A DNA stretch of 64,000 nt from Stachybotrys elegans. Taxonomy: Eukaryota > Ascomycota > Sordariomycetes > Hypocreales > Stachybotryaceae. How positions within the stretch are numbered: the first letter of the stretch is position 1; the number at the start of each line of letters is the position of its first letter. The notes under the pieces were generated by a model. That model was not told where the DNA came from. It made no database searches and saw nothing but the letters and a program-made list of their open reading frames with translations. The stretch lies in contig JAGPNK010000001.1 in assembly GCA_020746835.1 (NCBI GenBank), positions 5,394,001-5,458,000 of the forward strand. Direction: 5' to 3'. Made by a program: the position numbers and the translations under genes. Of this stretch, positions 1-13,116 are shown in pieces.

Positions 1-827
1 AGTATGGTCTGAATCTACGTTAGCGCGGCAGTTAAAGGGCACCAGTTTGTACAGACCTTTAATTGAATCATCTTGGCGGCGGCTGCTCGACTTCTACGTC
101 GTCTCCTAATCCTGGTGATCGTGAAAGGGCCCTGGTGTTGAAATTCTAGCTCAGCCTGCACCTGGAGTGGTCACGTGGTGATAATGCTGGATGGCTGAGC
201 CTTGCCCAAATAAGCCTGGAGGCTGTGCTGATAATACATCTGCGAATGAATGATAGAGGTGGGTCCCTAAACAGGAGATGGAAACTGCGAAGGGGGGGGG
301 GGGAGGGTCCTGTTGGTTGCCCAGTCTACAGACTTAGCTGGAAGCACAGGGGGCTGGAATGAGCCTGGCCATCTCACCTTCCGAACCGGCCTCAGCTCCC
401 TCGTGATGCCTTTCGATCTTCTCCTTTCCTTTGTCTGGAGGTAATGCGGGACGACGACGATTGACCGAACCATCCTCTATCCTCTCTCGCGCTTTTGGCT
501 TTTCATCTTCACTTGGATATACACTTGCTCCGGCGTCCGTTCCCACCTGGCGGCACTCCGCAGCCGACGAGAGTTGGGTTTAATGACGTTGCGGGCTGAC
601 TCGGTCAACTTCACCTTGTTCACTGCGCCTGCCCCTGCGCGCCCTCTCGAGCACTCGGATTGATTGTGGCTCGGCGCGCCTGCGCTCCTTTCTCATCCGT
701 CACTCATTTTGTTTCATCGCCAGCCCACCATTGAGCACCGAGGGAGGGAGATTGCGCCGACCGTCCCTGCGAGCGAGAGGCTGAGGTGGCCTTCATGATT
801 TTCGGCTAGCTGGCATATCGCGCAGAC
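1..827. other. Upstream flank of set9, no gene seen
   Basis: No open frame here looks like a protein on either strand. There is a 12-G run at 292-303. The last 300 bases are C/T-rich and probably hold the promoter and 5' leader of the Set9 gene that starts at 828. The end of a gene lying before the window cannot be excluded, but nothing recognisable is visible. Confidence 0.5.
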
Positions 828-2885
828 ATGGCTCCACAGAAGGCAAGCCCTGTCAAGAAGCGGCCATTGACTCTGGCCCAGCTGGCTGCCTACGACGACA
901 TTTTGACGGATGCGCTCGTGGATCATGTTAGTGGTACGCATCTGGTGCGCATTGCCCAACTGACCTCTCTCTGCTAGGCCTTCTACTGGACCACTATCCC
1001 CAAGAACAGGTCGTCCTACCACCCGTCGCGATATGTGCGGGAGGGGGACATCGCCAAGATCATTCAGCAGGAGATTGTTTTGAACCGGAACTTGGATGCC
1101 GCCGAGGAGAAGCTCCTGGCTACGGATGGCCTGCGGAAATTCTCCAACGCACTCAAGACGGATAAAGAGAAGGACGACTTCAAGCGACACCTCCGCCGAT
1201 ATGCACAAATCTACATGCCCGATTGCCCATGGGAGGTCAACACAACCAACCGCTACACCATTGTCAGCCACGAGGCTGCCGTCACGGCCAGGCGACCCAT
1301 CAGGCGCAACGAGTCCATCAAGTATCTGTCAGGGATCCAGGTCAACATTACACCCGAGGAAGAGAAGGAAATGGCACTGCGCAAGAAGGATTTCAGCATC
1401 GTCGTCAGCTCGCGCAAGAAGTGCACCAGCTTGTTCATGGGACCCGCGCGATTCGCAAACCACGACTGCGAAGCAAACGCAAAGCTGATGACGACAAGCC
1501 AGGCCGGTATTGAAATTATTGCCACGCGGCCCATTGAGGTCGGCGAGGAAATTACGGTGACGTACGGCGACAATTACTTTGGAGAGGACAACTGCGAATG
1601 TTTGTGTCGCACGTGCGAGAAGGAGCTCAGGAACGGCTGGGAGCCTGCGGACGGTGCGCCGGTCGTCAAGCCCAGCATCGAGCAGGGCAAGTCGGAGACG
1701 TATTCGTTGCGAAGCCGGCGCAGGGACGACAGCATCAGCGCCCTCTCCTCGAGAACGCCCTCGGTAACTCCGGATATCCGCCCCCGGCTATTCAAATCCC
1801 GAATGAGGAGCTCTCTCGGTCTGCGGCGAGACTCGGACATGGATGCTACACCATCGGACTCCGAACCTCGTGGAAGAAAGCGAACCAGCGACGCCCTCGC
1901 CAGTCCGCCCGTGACACCCGCAAAAAGGCCCAAGCATGTGCTTGAGCCGGTAGCACGTGCAATTTCTCGAGGAAGCTCTGAAAGCGGTAGCGCATCCAGC
2001 AGCAGCGGTGATGCGCTCGAAACAGATGTCACCTCGCCCGAGAAAGACAGCCCTGGGCCAAACCCCCAGACGCCTATCGGCAACTCGGTCCTCAAGGGCG
2101 GTGAGGCCTTTTCTAAATCTCTCGCGCCCGTTTCTCCTCAAAGCTTGGACGGCGCGTCCCCTCAACATGGCGCATCGCAGACGAGCTCGCACAGGGTCAA
2201 CTTACGCACCATGTCCATTACATCTATCCTTAATGCAGATCCTGAAGAATGGACCTCGGAGCCTATCGCAGCCAGTATCGAGACGGTAGAGGAGACAGTA
2301 GAAGAGACGGTTGAGATTGTTGAGCAGACGACGGAAGTGGTTGATGCCGAGGTAGATGCCGAAGCAGAACCAGAACCAGAGGCTACGGACTCGACGGAAC
2401 CAAAGCGCAGGAAGTATCAACGCCGCGTCTTTATCAAGCAGACTACACCACCAGCCCGAGTGCGCACAGCAGGCGACTATGTGCTCACGCCGCTTTTACT
2501 TTCGGAGCCAGAAATGGCCTGGATCCAGTGCACAAACTGCGAGACATATTTCGTGCAGCAGAATGCCTATGTCACACGGTCATCCTGCCCACGATGCGAA
2601 AGACACTCGAAGCTGTACGGCTTCGTGTGGCCCAAGACGGAGCGATCGGGACCATCTGACAAGGAGGAGCGAATCCTGGATCATCGGGTCATCCACCGGT
2701 TCCTGGATCCCGATGACGAGCGCAAGGTGCGCGGCAGGAAGAGCCTCAGCAAGGCGCAGGTGTCGGAAGAGCCGGAGCGGGGGAGGAAGCCTTTGCGCCA
2801 GGCCGACAAGGTCGCGGAGGAGGTGCGAGATAATTCGAGGAGGTCTGGACGGCTTCGACGGGTGAGCAGCAGGCTTTTGGGGTAA
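828..2885 (+). CDS. set9: Histone-lysine N-methyltransferase Set9 (H4K20, Suv4-20 type)
   Basis: Two exons (828-926, 978-2885) joined over a 51-bp intron (GTTAGT...CTAG) give 668 residues. The start at 828 gives the conserved N-terminus MAPQKASPVKKRPLTLAQLA, and the join restores a continuous ...DHAFYWTTIPKN... block. The SET domain lies at about residues 120-240, with the NHDC motif near 194 (S-adenosylmethionine/knot region), YGDNYF near 229 and a post-SET cysteine cluster CECLCRTC near 238-245. A second cysteine cluster (CxxC...CxxC, about 551-575) lies in the C-terminal part after a long Ser/Pro/Glu-rich stretch. In this family the enzyme methylates histone H4 lysine 20 in the nucleus and supports DNA-damage signalling. 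Length and domain order fit fungal Set9. Specificity is taken from the family and is not shown here. Confidence 0.93.
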
Positions 2886-3476
2886 CGAACGGCGGCAGCA
2901 TCTTGTTCTTGGGGTGTATATGTGTAAAGGGGGCCAAGCACATTCAACAAGTTATGGCTATGGAGTAGACGGCGCGTGTACAGTACTTAGGAGGAGGTAT
3001 CATTGTCTTTACAAGTGGAACAGAGCAAGTGCATATAGGACTCAGTCAATTTAGCCATCATCATCATCACCATCACCCTTATCGTTTGTCGCAGGAAATA
3101 ATGCGGTCCACCTCATGGAGTTGCGCACTAACCTGGTAGTCGATGGCACCGCATCGCACCCTGGTTTGACGGTGGACTAGCATGGATTGCCCCCATTCCT
3201 ACTACTCTGACGGACATGCACGTGTCGAGGATGAGCATGGTGATAAGACGGCAGCTCGTCGATTGCTGCCAGTTTCCCCGCTCATTTAATCCGAGAATGA
3301 GGTTACATCCGGATCGGAAGGGCAATATTCATCAATTGAAGCCTTGGCTGCCCACGTGCCTGCTCAATGGACACGGCGAGGATAATGATAAATAGAAGGA
3401 GGCGTCGACGCCTTGAAGGAGGTGGTGTTTTGTCCGCTCTCCATCTGACCAGTTCGTTGGACAAACAGACACCACC
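2886..3476. other. Intergenic, set9 3' end and PLC promoter
   Basis: No gene seen. This is the spacer between two same-strand genes. It contains a CAT/CAC trinucleotide stretch around 3055-3078 and ends with the leader sequence ACCACC just before the proposed start at 3477. Confidence 0.5.
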
Positions 3477-4888
3477 ATGGTGAGCCCAGTGGCATGGTTT
3501 TCGATGACAGCTCCCCAGGCTAACTGTCGATCCAGTTCTTCCGAGCTGTTACTGTACTGTCCTGTAAGTTGCAGCCTGTCCACGTCATCTTCTTTCTGAC
3601 CAGGCGCGACAGTGTTGCAGACGGCCGCCGTGGCCTCGCCGTGCACCAACTACACGCATAACGGGCTCGAGTGGACGGACAGGCTGCGCATGAACCAGGT
3701 GCAGGTCGTGGGGACGCACAACTCGTACCACATTGAGGGTCAGCCGGCCGAGCTCGAGGCACAGAGGTCGTACTTTGGCGACAATGTGCCCAACTACTGG
3801 TACTCGCACCCGGCCTTTGCGGTGCAGTTTGACCACCAGCAGGTCCGGAGTCTCGAGTACGTAAACTGCCGACCTAGTCTCTTTTCTTGAAGAGAGAAAG
3901 AGGGTACTGATACGCAGTGTCTACATATAGGATCGATATACTGGCTGATCCCGAGGGCGGCAACTATGCGCGCCCGCTGCTCAGCAACATGAGCGGTCTG
4001 CCGTACCCGAACAACCCGGCGCTGCTCGAGCCGGGTATGAAGGTGATCCACGTGCCCGACTTTGACATTCACGCCTCTGTGTCGTCGTTTGTGGACGCGC
4101 TGCGGCAGGTCAAGACGTGGGTGGACGCGCACCCGGAGGCGGTGCCCATCCCCATCATGATCGAGTTCAAGGTGTCGGAGGCGCGGGCCGTGGCGCTGGG
4201 CGGCGCCGCAGCGATCCCCTGGACCGTGGAGCTGCTGGACGCCGTCGACGAGGAGATCCGCTCCGTGTTCCCGCCGGAGCAGCTCGTCACGCCCGACGAC
4301 GTGCGCAGGCCGGGCCGCTCGCTCGAGGAGTCGGTGCTGCGGTACGGATGGCCGGACCTGGATTCCGCGAGGGGCCGCGTCCTGTTCTTCCAGGACAACG
4401 GGCCGGACCATGTGATTCGGCAAATGTATTCGCAGGACAAGCCGAGCTTGGAGGGCAGGATCATGTTTACGAATGCTGCGCCTGGGTCTCCGGACTGCGC
4501 GTTCCAGAAGGTGAGTGATGGCCTTGCCTTTGATGGCATTGCCTTTGGGGGTGAGTGAAAAAGAGACTGATGATGTTGGTGTTAGTTGAACGACCCTTCG
4601 TCTGAGGAGCTGGCGGCGCATATCCAGGAGCAGGTTTCGCTCAACTACTGGGTTCGCACGCGCGCCGACGTGCCCCTTGAGACGGTGCTGGAGTGCTCGA
4701 CTGAGATGCGCGACTATGCCTTCAAGTCGGGCGCTCAGATTGTGTCGACGGACTACCCTGTGTATGGGCCGAGTTCGCGGTGGTTCTGTGACTATGCGTG
4801 CCAGTTCCCGCGTGGCAAGGTGGTGGTTTGCAATCCCGTCAATGGCCCTGAGGGATGCGAGGATGCTGCCCTGGAGGTCTCGAACTAG
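3477..4888 (+). CDS. Secreted PI-PLC-like phosphodiesterase (Ca2+-dependent PLC family)
   Basis: Five-exon model: 3477-3479, 3536-3563, 3613-3856, 3931-4510, 4586-4888; 385 residues. The first exon is only the ATG. Joined, it gives a signal peptide starting MFFRAVTVLS and ending near AVASP, followed by CTNYTHNGLEW. Acceptor 3603 instead of 3612 is also in frame (three extra residues) but leaves a 40-bp intron. The TIM-barrel motifs THNSYH (about 45-50) and RSLEIDILADP, plus HVPDFDIH (about 131), carry the His, Arg, Glu and Asp residues expected in PI-PLC-like enzymes. The likely Pfam family is the Ca2+-dependent phosphoinositide PLC group. It probably cleaves phosphodiester head groups outside the cell. 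The substrate is unknown. Confidence is high for family and exons 3-5, lower for the tiny first exons. Confidence 0.8.
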
Positions 4889-5081
4889 ATATTTGTTCGC
4901 ACATCTCCTATAGTGATGACTGCTGCATAGCATGTTGCTCATAGATAAATATGTTATAATATTATTACCAAACCTATCGCGCCTAAGTGACCCTCCTTTT
5001 TGTGTATCCAACCATTATGTATGCTATTGATGCGCCTGAAATCGTGTACCCGTTACAGAAATTCGACAGCTTATGCTCAGC

Positions 5082-7141
5082 TCAGTGCGTGCCTCGTCCG
5101 CCGACATCGTCGCCATCCTTCTCGCCCGCGGCCTTGATGACCTCACGCGTCTTGCCCCACTTGAAGTCGTCTGAGTAGATGAGCGAGTAGACGAGGACAA
5201 TGATGTTCATGAAGGGCGAGGTCAAGAAGTGGAAGAAGTAGCCGACAAAGTACTGGAGACGCTCGAGGTTGTTGCGGGGAAGCCAGAAGCCGATGCAGAA
5301 AGAGTAGAGCTGGGCCAAAGGTTAGACAACTCTAGTAGAAGAAGGGATAAGGGGACTTACATAGCGGAACCAGAGAATGGAAATGAGACCGAGGAAGACG
5401 GGGTCGCGGATGACCTCGGAGCCGCGGTGGACAAAGAGAAGGATGAGCTCGACAAAGGCAGCAATGATGAAGGGGGTAATGGCCCAGGTCAGGACGGCAA
5501 TGATGCTCTGGATTCGCTCGATGAGGATGATGCCGGGGCGGAAGATCATGACAAACTCGTTGGAGATGCTGCCGAGGGCCCAACGCTTGCGCTGAGACAG
5601 GAAGACCTTCCAGTTCTGGGGCACAATGGTAAAGGCCTTGGCGCGCAGGGCCTGGGCCGTCTGCTTCTTGGGGAACAGGCTGAAGATGATGGAGGCGTGG
5701 ATGCTGTCCTCGGAGTAGTTGCCCATGATGTGCTGCGTCATGACGTCGTTGGGCTTGGGGCAGTAGCCGAAGCGCTCGCGCAGGACGGCGTCGCCAAAGG
5801 TGGACTCGTCGACGCGGATGAGCTGGCAGCAGCCCGGCAGGCAGTTGACCTTGCCGGTGATGCGCGACTGGAACATGCGGCGCAGGCCCTGGGTCTGCGA
5901 GTACTCGACCGACTGGTAGAGCGACCAGAGCCCCCAGTTGGAGCCGTCGTAGTCGACGCAGACGTGGCCGCAGACGCCGACGAGCTTGGGGTTCTTGCGG
6001 ATCTCCTTGAGCATCTCATAGACGCAGTAGTCGTCAAAGACTGTGTCGGCGTCCATGCCCACGAGGTAGTCGACGTTTTCGAGGCCGTGCTGGACAAAGA
6101 TGTTGCCAATGTACTCGAAGACGTCGTTGTTGAACATGGTGACAATGTTCTGCGACCGCTGCTTGTAGTGGTAGAGGAAGGACCGCGCGAAGCACAGGCT
6201 GTCCCGCTTGCCCTGGTTGTAGCGCTTGCCGACGAAGACGTAGGGAACGCCCTTGTAGTAGCCCGTCTGCGTCTTGATGGGCATGAAGAGACCGTCGCGG
6301 GCGCGGTAGCCGTTCTCGAAGGACTTGACGGGGCCGGGCTCGAGGATGTCCTCGACGAGGTACTCCTGGGTGGTCTTGGTCATGCCGGGCCCGCGGACGT
6401 TGCCGTCGACGACGATGAAGATGATGCGGGGGTGGTCCTCGACGTGCTTCTGGGCGATGAGGGAGTCGAGGGAGCGCGTGAGCTCCTCGAAGGTCTCGTT
6501 GTAGCAGGGGAGCAGCATGACCATCTTCTCGGGCTCGTCGGGGATGATCTCCTTGGGCCGCCAGCAGAAGCAGAGGATGCGGGTGACGAGGTAATGCAGG
6601 AGGATGCAGACGATCATGCCGGCCTGGAGGACCGTGTTGGAGCTGAGCAGGATGACGAAGAGGTAGTAGACCTGGAAGTAGGTCCAGGCGACGTAGATGA
6701 GCACGCCGTTGAGGATGGCGAGGCCGAGGATCAGGCTCCATTTCTGCAGGCGCAGGAGGCTCTTGGAGACGCGCTTGAGCTCCTCGTCCGAGTCCCACCG
6801 CAGCTTGGCATCTTCCTGCTGGAGGGAGGAGGAGAAGGAGAGGTTGGAGTCGGCGCCTTGCGAGGGCCACGAGGCGTGCGTTCTCTGGGAGTGAGGCGTC
6901 TGGAGACCTGAGGGGAGCTTGCCCTGGACACCACGGTTGATGGACTGTGACGAGGTGTTAGTGAATGTATGTGAGGGGGGAGTTGTTTTTGACGTACAGA
7001 ATCGCGAGAGTTGTAGTCGGCCGACTTGAGGCGGTTGTCATAAGGCTGGTTGAGGTAGGACATGGCCGGGTTCGTGTGCTCCAACACGCCGCTCGCAGAC
7101 GACTCACCGCCGTAGCTGGGAGTATTATGAGGGTGAGTCAT
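5082..7141 (-). CDS. Chitin synthase, class VI-like (no myosin motor)
   Basis: Three exons on the minus strand (6998-7141, 5361-6944, 5082-5309; introns 53 and 51 bp) encode 651 residues. It transfers GlcNAc from UDP-GlcNAc to growing chitin at the plasma membrane. The N-terminal ~85 residues are polar. Two to three membrane segments follow (about 110-175), then a GT2 catalytic region with VVDGN, MDAD (345-348) and QRKRW (499-503; the family Q(R/Q)xRW motif), then C-terminal membrane helices ending in KWGKTREV. There is no myosin head and no class I-III N-terminal domain; this and the length (about 650) suggest division III, class VI. The class is an inference, the enzyme type is secure. The gene is convergent with the phospholipase gene (193-bp spacer). 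Its upstream region runs for nearly 6 kb without another gene. Confidence 0.93.
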
Positions 7142-10100
7142 GGTGATTAGGTGTATTATACGTCTCGACGAGCAAGACAAAGATTATAGGAGCAACAAGT
7201 TTGAAGCGAGTGGAAGGGTGAAGTGGTAAAAGCGAGTGTGAAACACCAACAAAGGGTGTAAAATAATATGTATAATGGGAGAAGCCAGCGAGCAGATGTG
7301 ACACAAGGGCTGCAACAGCAGGAGACTGACGATGGGGGTAGAGGAGCAGGATGTATATGACAGGAACAAGTACCCGGGCGAGAGAGAGAGAGAGAGAGAC
7401 TTGCTAAAGAGCAAAGAAAGTGTCTCTGTAGGGGAGTTCGGGACTGCCTCGGCCAAGGTTTTGTGCTGCCACTGCTGCTGTGGAGGAAGAAGAGAGGAGG
7501 AGGAAGGGCAGGATAGAAATAGGGCAGGCGAAGCTTTCAATAAAGAAGTTTCTCAGCCAGGCCAAGGAGAGAGAGAGAGAGAGAGAGAGAGGTTGTGCGT
7601 GTAAGAGAGAGGGAAGGCCCGAAGATGGATCCCGTCCCGCGATCCCCCCCCCCCAGTCCCCTACAGCTCACAACCTTACCATGGACACGCTGCCTCTTCT
7701 CTGTCTGTCTGTCTCTTGTGCCCGGCCCCCCATCTCCACGAATCTCAGCCCGTATTGTCCAGTTCGCTCGTCGGCATAGGAAGAGAGGGCCCCTGCCACG
7801 GGCTCAGGTCCCCGCTTCGACGCCTCACATCTAGGTAGCTTCAGGGGGGGGGGGGCTCTTTTCTTTTTTCTCTTTTTCTTTTTTTTTTCTTTTTTGTCGG
7901 CTCTCAGATGGGTCATACCCCTAAAAGGTTATGCATATTACCTAGGACACGGCGTGAAAAGGAAAAGAGGGAAAAAAGAGGATCCTAGTGTATGTATGTA
8001 CGTATAAGTGCGTACCACGACAGCTTCAGCACGGCTGGTGCTCTGTGCAGACAACGCACGCCCCTGTTGGAAGAGAAAGAAGAGGGTTTGTGTCTTTACT
8101 TGCTCGCTAGGTCTTGTATCTTTGACGCACGCCCCCCTCCCTCTCCTTCTGGAAAACAGGTGCTGGCAAGGTGGGAAATGGCATCAATGTGATGTCGCCT
8201 TCGTTTACCCGGGGGGTCGGGACGGGAAGAGAGAGAGAAAGAAAGGAAGAAAGAGGCGGCTAGCGTGCAGCATACCCCTGTATCATCGGTCAATAGACAC
8301 GGGTTGATAGATGAGTGATGTGTACGTGTGTGCAACGCCGGCTGTACGTACGGTTGCTGCGGATGGAGGGAGGAAGACGGGCGGAGGGGAGAGGACATGA
8401 ATGCCAAGAGTCTGATTTGTGAGCAGCCCGTGTGAGCTACGGAGCTTTACGAGTCGTTGTCCGTTTGGGACGCCGTGCAGTACAGTACATGCGTACAGTA
8501 GTAGTGTTGTTATTATTTTTATTCTTGTTGTAGCCTTGACGTTTATCCTCGACCCATGTAACGTACATACATACGGGTTGGGGAACGGAACGGGATTGGA
8601 GGGTGTGGTTAGACGGACATGGAAAATAGGCTGCACATGCAAGTGGTCGGAGTTGTGGCCAACCACGGCCCAGGACTTACACACGTAGATCACAAATATG
8701 ATCTGACGGGGGGGCAGGCGGACGAGTGAGACCTCAGAGAGGAGGGCATGGTTGTCTGCCAACGCAAAGCATGCTTGAGCCTAACGCCACATGCATGTCT
8801 CGTCGTATAAGAATGGCTAGACCAACAAAAGAGCGAGGCAGCAATGGTCCCTTCTGGCCGGGACTTTTTCACTTCAGCCTTTCCCGTCTCCACCAGAACA
8901 ACAAGAGGACAAAGGGCGGCGGCAGGGATGGTCCGGCATTGGGAATATGGAAACATGGGAATATGGGGTGGGCAGGGATGCATGGTCTTCGGAACGGGCC
9001 AGGGTCTGTTAGCCAGGGGCGTGTGGTGTCATGGAGGGGGAGATCAGGGATGCCGCTCTGTCCTGTCTCACCGACTGGAGGGGAGGGCAGGCAAAATAAG
9101 GAGCGAGCAAGTATTAGTAGGGGGGAAGTTTCAGTTCAATATACAGGAAAAAGCATAATAAACGCTACTACGGAGTAAGCGGAAGGGCTCCTTTTTCTTT
9201 TCTTTTCCTTGTCCTTTTTTTCTAGGGCACAATTGTAAGCGAAATCTAGATGTCCATTCGCTGCATCGGGATGTCTCGTACCAATAGCCGGGCCCTTTGT
9301 GATTCCCGAACCCGTCCATGCCATCCTTCTCCTATCCTCCGTCACCGATCAGCAGCCGACCGACGCCACTTTGTCAATTTCTCACGCAATTCGGGACAAA
9401 ACAGAGAGAGGAAGAGGGAGAAAATACGCCATGGCTTGGCATTGAATGAAAGGCGCGGAAAAATATCCCTGGTTAATTTGGGTTTTTTTTTTTTTGTTTT
9501 GTGCAACATCTCGTATGAGTATGTCCTTTCAGCTCGCCCAGGCACGCGCGGGACTAAAAACAGCAATTAATGCGCATGGTAACCACTGTGCCTGCCGGAC
9601 CAGTCGGATCAACAGGAGTCAATTCAGAGAGTCAGAGTCCATGATGCTTCCTGCTACCGATCGGGACAAGGCGCGCCGGTGGTCATCATCTGGGTCTGGG
9701 CATGCAGTGTCGCCGTCGGTCGGTCCCAAAGACAAGCGATGGTGCATATGGCGGCATAAGCTGCATCATCATCACGGTAGGCTGGGCCTCCATCTCTCTC
9801 TCTCTCTCTGCATATGGAAGCTTCTCTCAATGGTCTCTCAGCTCGCACCATATGCTCCATACATGGCACTATCCAGCCATCAGACACGTCACTTTTACTT
9901 GAGTGCTCCTTCTATCCGGAGGATGCGCCACGGGCTGCCATTCTGTCTATTTTTTAAATGAAGTTCCCATCTCAGCTCGCTCCAGCGCAGGCTGGACGCG
10001 TCTGAGCGTATAGCGAGAGAGAGAGAAAGAAGTCTAGAGGAGGCTACTCCGATCGCCGTCTGCGTTCTAGATGTCGGATCCGGAGATGAATCCTCTTGCG

Positions 10101-13100
10101 GATAACGTGTCTCTCCCATCTTTCATAGTGACGTAGGCGTGCCTCGAGAGAGACATTGGAGGAGTGTCGGCCAGGTTGAGGACAAGACATGCATGGCTAG
10201 TCCCGAAAGCTGAGAGGGGATGGCTTCTTCCCGACCGCACCGTACGGATGGCACGTCAGCTACACGACACGACACGATACGACACGATGCCCTTAGATGG
10301 TTTGACAACTAAGCACCGTATTCAGCCGTACCTGACTAACGTCGATGAAGGTCTCAGACATTTCCTTTGCTCGCGATTGGGTCCCGCACAGCAGGATCTC
10401 TGTCCTTCTCTGACCGACATTCATCCACGCATGCATGTGGCTCTCAGACGATGGGGGGGTTCAGATGTTGCTCACTCACATATATTTCATGATCATTATT
10501 ACCTTCTAAACCCCTTCTAGCCTGGCTGTCTCTTGGGCTGACCAGGGCTGGCTCGCCTCGCGCACAGTATTTTTAGGGACTATGCAGCCGGTCCCAACGA
10601 GCTGTTGGCATCAAAGGCATGTGGTGTAACTGGGGAATGCGATCGAGAGAAAGTGTGGCTGCCTTTAGCGTCGTTCGGGATTTGGGAGAGCAGCCAAAGG
10701 GAAAAGAGAAAAGCCAAATCGCAGCCTCAACATCCCTGGACCTGCAGTAGCTGACCCGCGGAGTTCGTATAGAGTACCGGTACCTTGCGCCGTCCAGCAC
10801 GCCGTCCCTTCTGCCACACACGCCCCTCCCCTCCTCTTGGTCCCAGTTGGGTTGAGCGCGCACGCCACTCATGACTTTCTGCCGAGTGGTGGAGTGAGCC
10901 GCCAGATGTACGTATGTATGAGGTGGCCATGTTTAGCTACCAAAACGAGGGAACCGCATACGAGATGATGCATCTGCCTGGGAGCCAATTGGCGTCCTGA
11001 GAGGCTGCCTAGTCGTCCCTTGGCCTTGAGGAGAGATGTAAGCTGAGGTAGCCAAGGCTTGAATACGGACTTCCGGTGAGCAGCGAGACCCAGAGGGATT
11101 ACTAGAGGGGGCAATCTGGCAATGATCGTCACTGTGAGAAGGCTCCTCTCTCGACCATGCAGTCATGGTATGACTCCATTGATGCCATTGCATCCCGGGA
11201 TGGGCTAATCGCTTTGGAGAGCAGAAGTCATCTCCGCCGGGCTCTACTCTCTAGGCCACCGAGGCCCGCAAAGAGAGAGAAGGAGGCACGGCGGTAAGCG
11301 AATGACACTCTGCGGGGATTATAACATTGCGGGGGTTACAGCGGGATGCACATCGATCTGACATGGGGGCAAGCGAGAGGGGGAATTTAGTAAAATAAAA
11401 GATTCCTTGCTTGCTTCGATCTCGGGACGTATTGCCCTTTTGGATAGGGAGATGCGGGAAACAAAATATCGGGAGTACGTGGTGGAGTATGGACAGTCGG
11501 CAGAATAGAGGAACGATTGTCGAGCTCTGGACGGAAGCGCAAGACACCGAGCGCTTCTTCTCCTTTGGGACGACAAAGGACATTGGGCTTCTCGATTCCA
11601 CCAGTTCCGTCGCATTCCGACAGGGCATATAGTAGCATGGCCTTTTGTTATTGACCAGGCCGTGGCCTTTGATTAAGTGACAGGTTTGCCGCCGTGCTGC
11701 CTGCTGCAATGGATAGGTGGCATTCTTCCGTTTAGACGGGTTCTTGGCGCTGCGCGCTGGAGGGTTGCAATGAACTATACCACATTGATGGTATAGCGAC
11801 GCCGTTACATACTGAATACCACGTTGCGGTTGAAGATGACATGGCTGTCTGTCCGTTTGTCCTACTCCCACGAGACTGTCTCTACGTGTTTTTGTGTCTT
11901 TGTGTTGTTGCTCGTGGAGTCTTACATGCATATCTTGGAGGGAGATGAATCCCATCCCTGTGTTGATTCGCTGCCACGATGAAATACTTACCCCCTCCTT
12001 GGTTTGCTGCCCTTTGTGACGGCGTGTCTCCCTGTTGATGAAAAGTAAGAGTTTGGTAACCCCGCAAAACCATCGCGACGAAACAAAGTTATTTCTAACT
12101 CTAAAATTAGCTCCCGCGCATTAGTTGCGTCCATTCTCAAAGAGGCCAAAACCCCAGATTGAGAGAGAGCAGTACTACAGACGCCCAATTCTAACTCGTC
12201 TCTTGCAGCGGATAAATTGCGAATATTAATGCCGCCATTGCGTTTGCAGCAACTGACTCGTGAGGTTGACTGTGCATAATTGGTAATTGGTAATTGACAA
12301 CTGCGTGATCCAGAGTGCTACCCTACACCACCATTAATGCGCAATGCACAACTGTAAATCATGCCACCATCTTCAGGTTCCCAACTTTCAACCAGGCGTC
12401 TTTGGGATCTTCTAGCCTGAGCTCATCCCTGGATCAGCCAGCCACGGCTCCTGCAACTGCAACCCTCACGCTCCCCTCTGTGGTGTGTCCGTGCCTGGTC
12501 GGCCCGTTCGGAATGATGCCAACTCTTTGTTGTATTGCCACATACACACTCCATCCACACCTTCTTATTTCTTCTTTGTGCATGTTGCCTGCAGATGAGC
12601 TGAAAGCTGGTGACCGCCTTCTTTTTTCTCTCTCTCTTTTCTTTTTGTCGTTGCTGAAGAACCCTGTTCCTGGATGGATGGCCTGAAGAAGGAAACGTCG
12701 CGAATATCCCACAGCCCACAAAGAAGCCAGGACCAGGGTCCCAGCATCGAGCGTAGGCCTGCGGACGCAGCGTCATGGATGGACAGTGCACCTGACAACT
12801 GTATAATCAGCTTGCAGCTGAAACCAATGCAACGAGACGATGTGACGGTGCTTTGAACCGGTACGGATAGACATTACAGCTACATAGTAGTATCCCGCTA
12901 GACATTAGCTAATTACATACATCTCTTGGCCTCATTAACGTCGCAGTAATATCCAAAAGCAGCAGGACGGTACGTCCTCACCCCACGGCAGCCATGCAGG
13001 CAGCACGACTTTTGCCGGCCCAACAAGTTTTACCCAATTGCCCTCCCCTGCGTCTATCCCGCCCCCATAACTACACTTTTGTCCTCCAGCTGACTCTGTG

Positions 13101-13116
13101 GGCAGAGAGCGAGAGC
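7142..13116. other. Six-kilobase non-coding stretch upstream of chitin synthase
   Basis: No convincing gene is visible on either strand. Open frames are short, overlap on all frames and lack recognisable motifs; the largest (11251-11955, minus) reads as random sequence. Simple-sequence DNA is abundant: GA repeats at about 7380-7400 and 7569-7592, a 12-G run at 7844-7855, pyrimidine tracts near 7859-7895, and ACGAC repeats near 10261-10290. The first part is probably promoter and leader of the chitin synthase. A non-coding RNA or a gene of very small exons could be hidden here but cannot be supported. Confidence 0.5.

Noticed and set aside
3794..5011. 405-codon minus-strand frame over the PI-PLC-like gene
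   Set aside because: It crosses introns and has an Arg/His/Leu-rich composition without motif.
5229..6911. 560-codon open frame on the plus strand opposite the chitin synthase
   Set aside because: It is a GC3-driven mirror of the real gene: rich in Asp, Glu, Val and Leu with no motif, while the minus strand carries clear chitin synthase signatures.
11251..11955. 234-codon minus-strand frame in the long gap
   Set aside because: The sequence looks random, with no hydrophobic or repeat pattern and no splice-linked neighbours.
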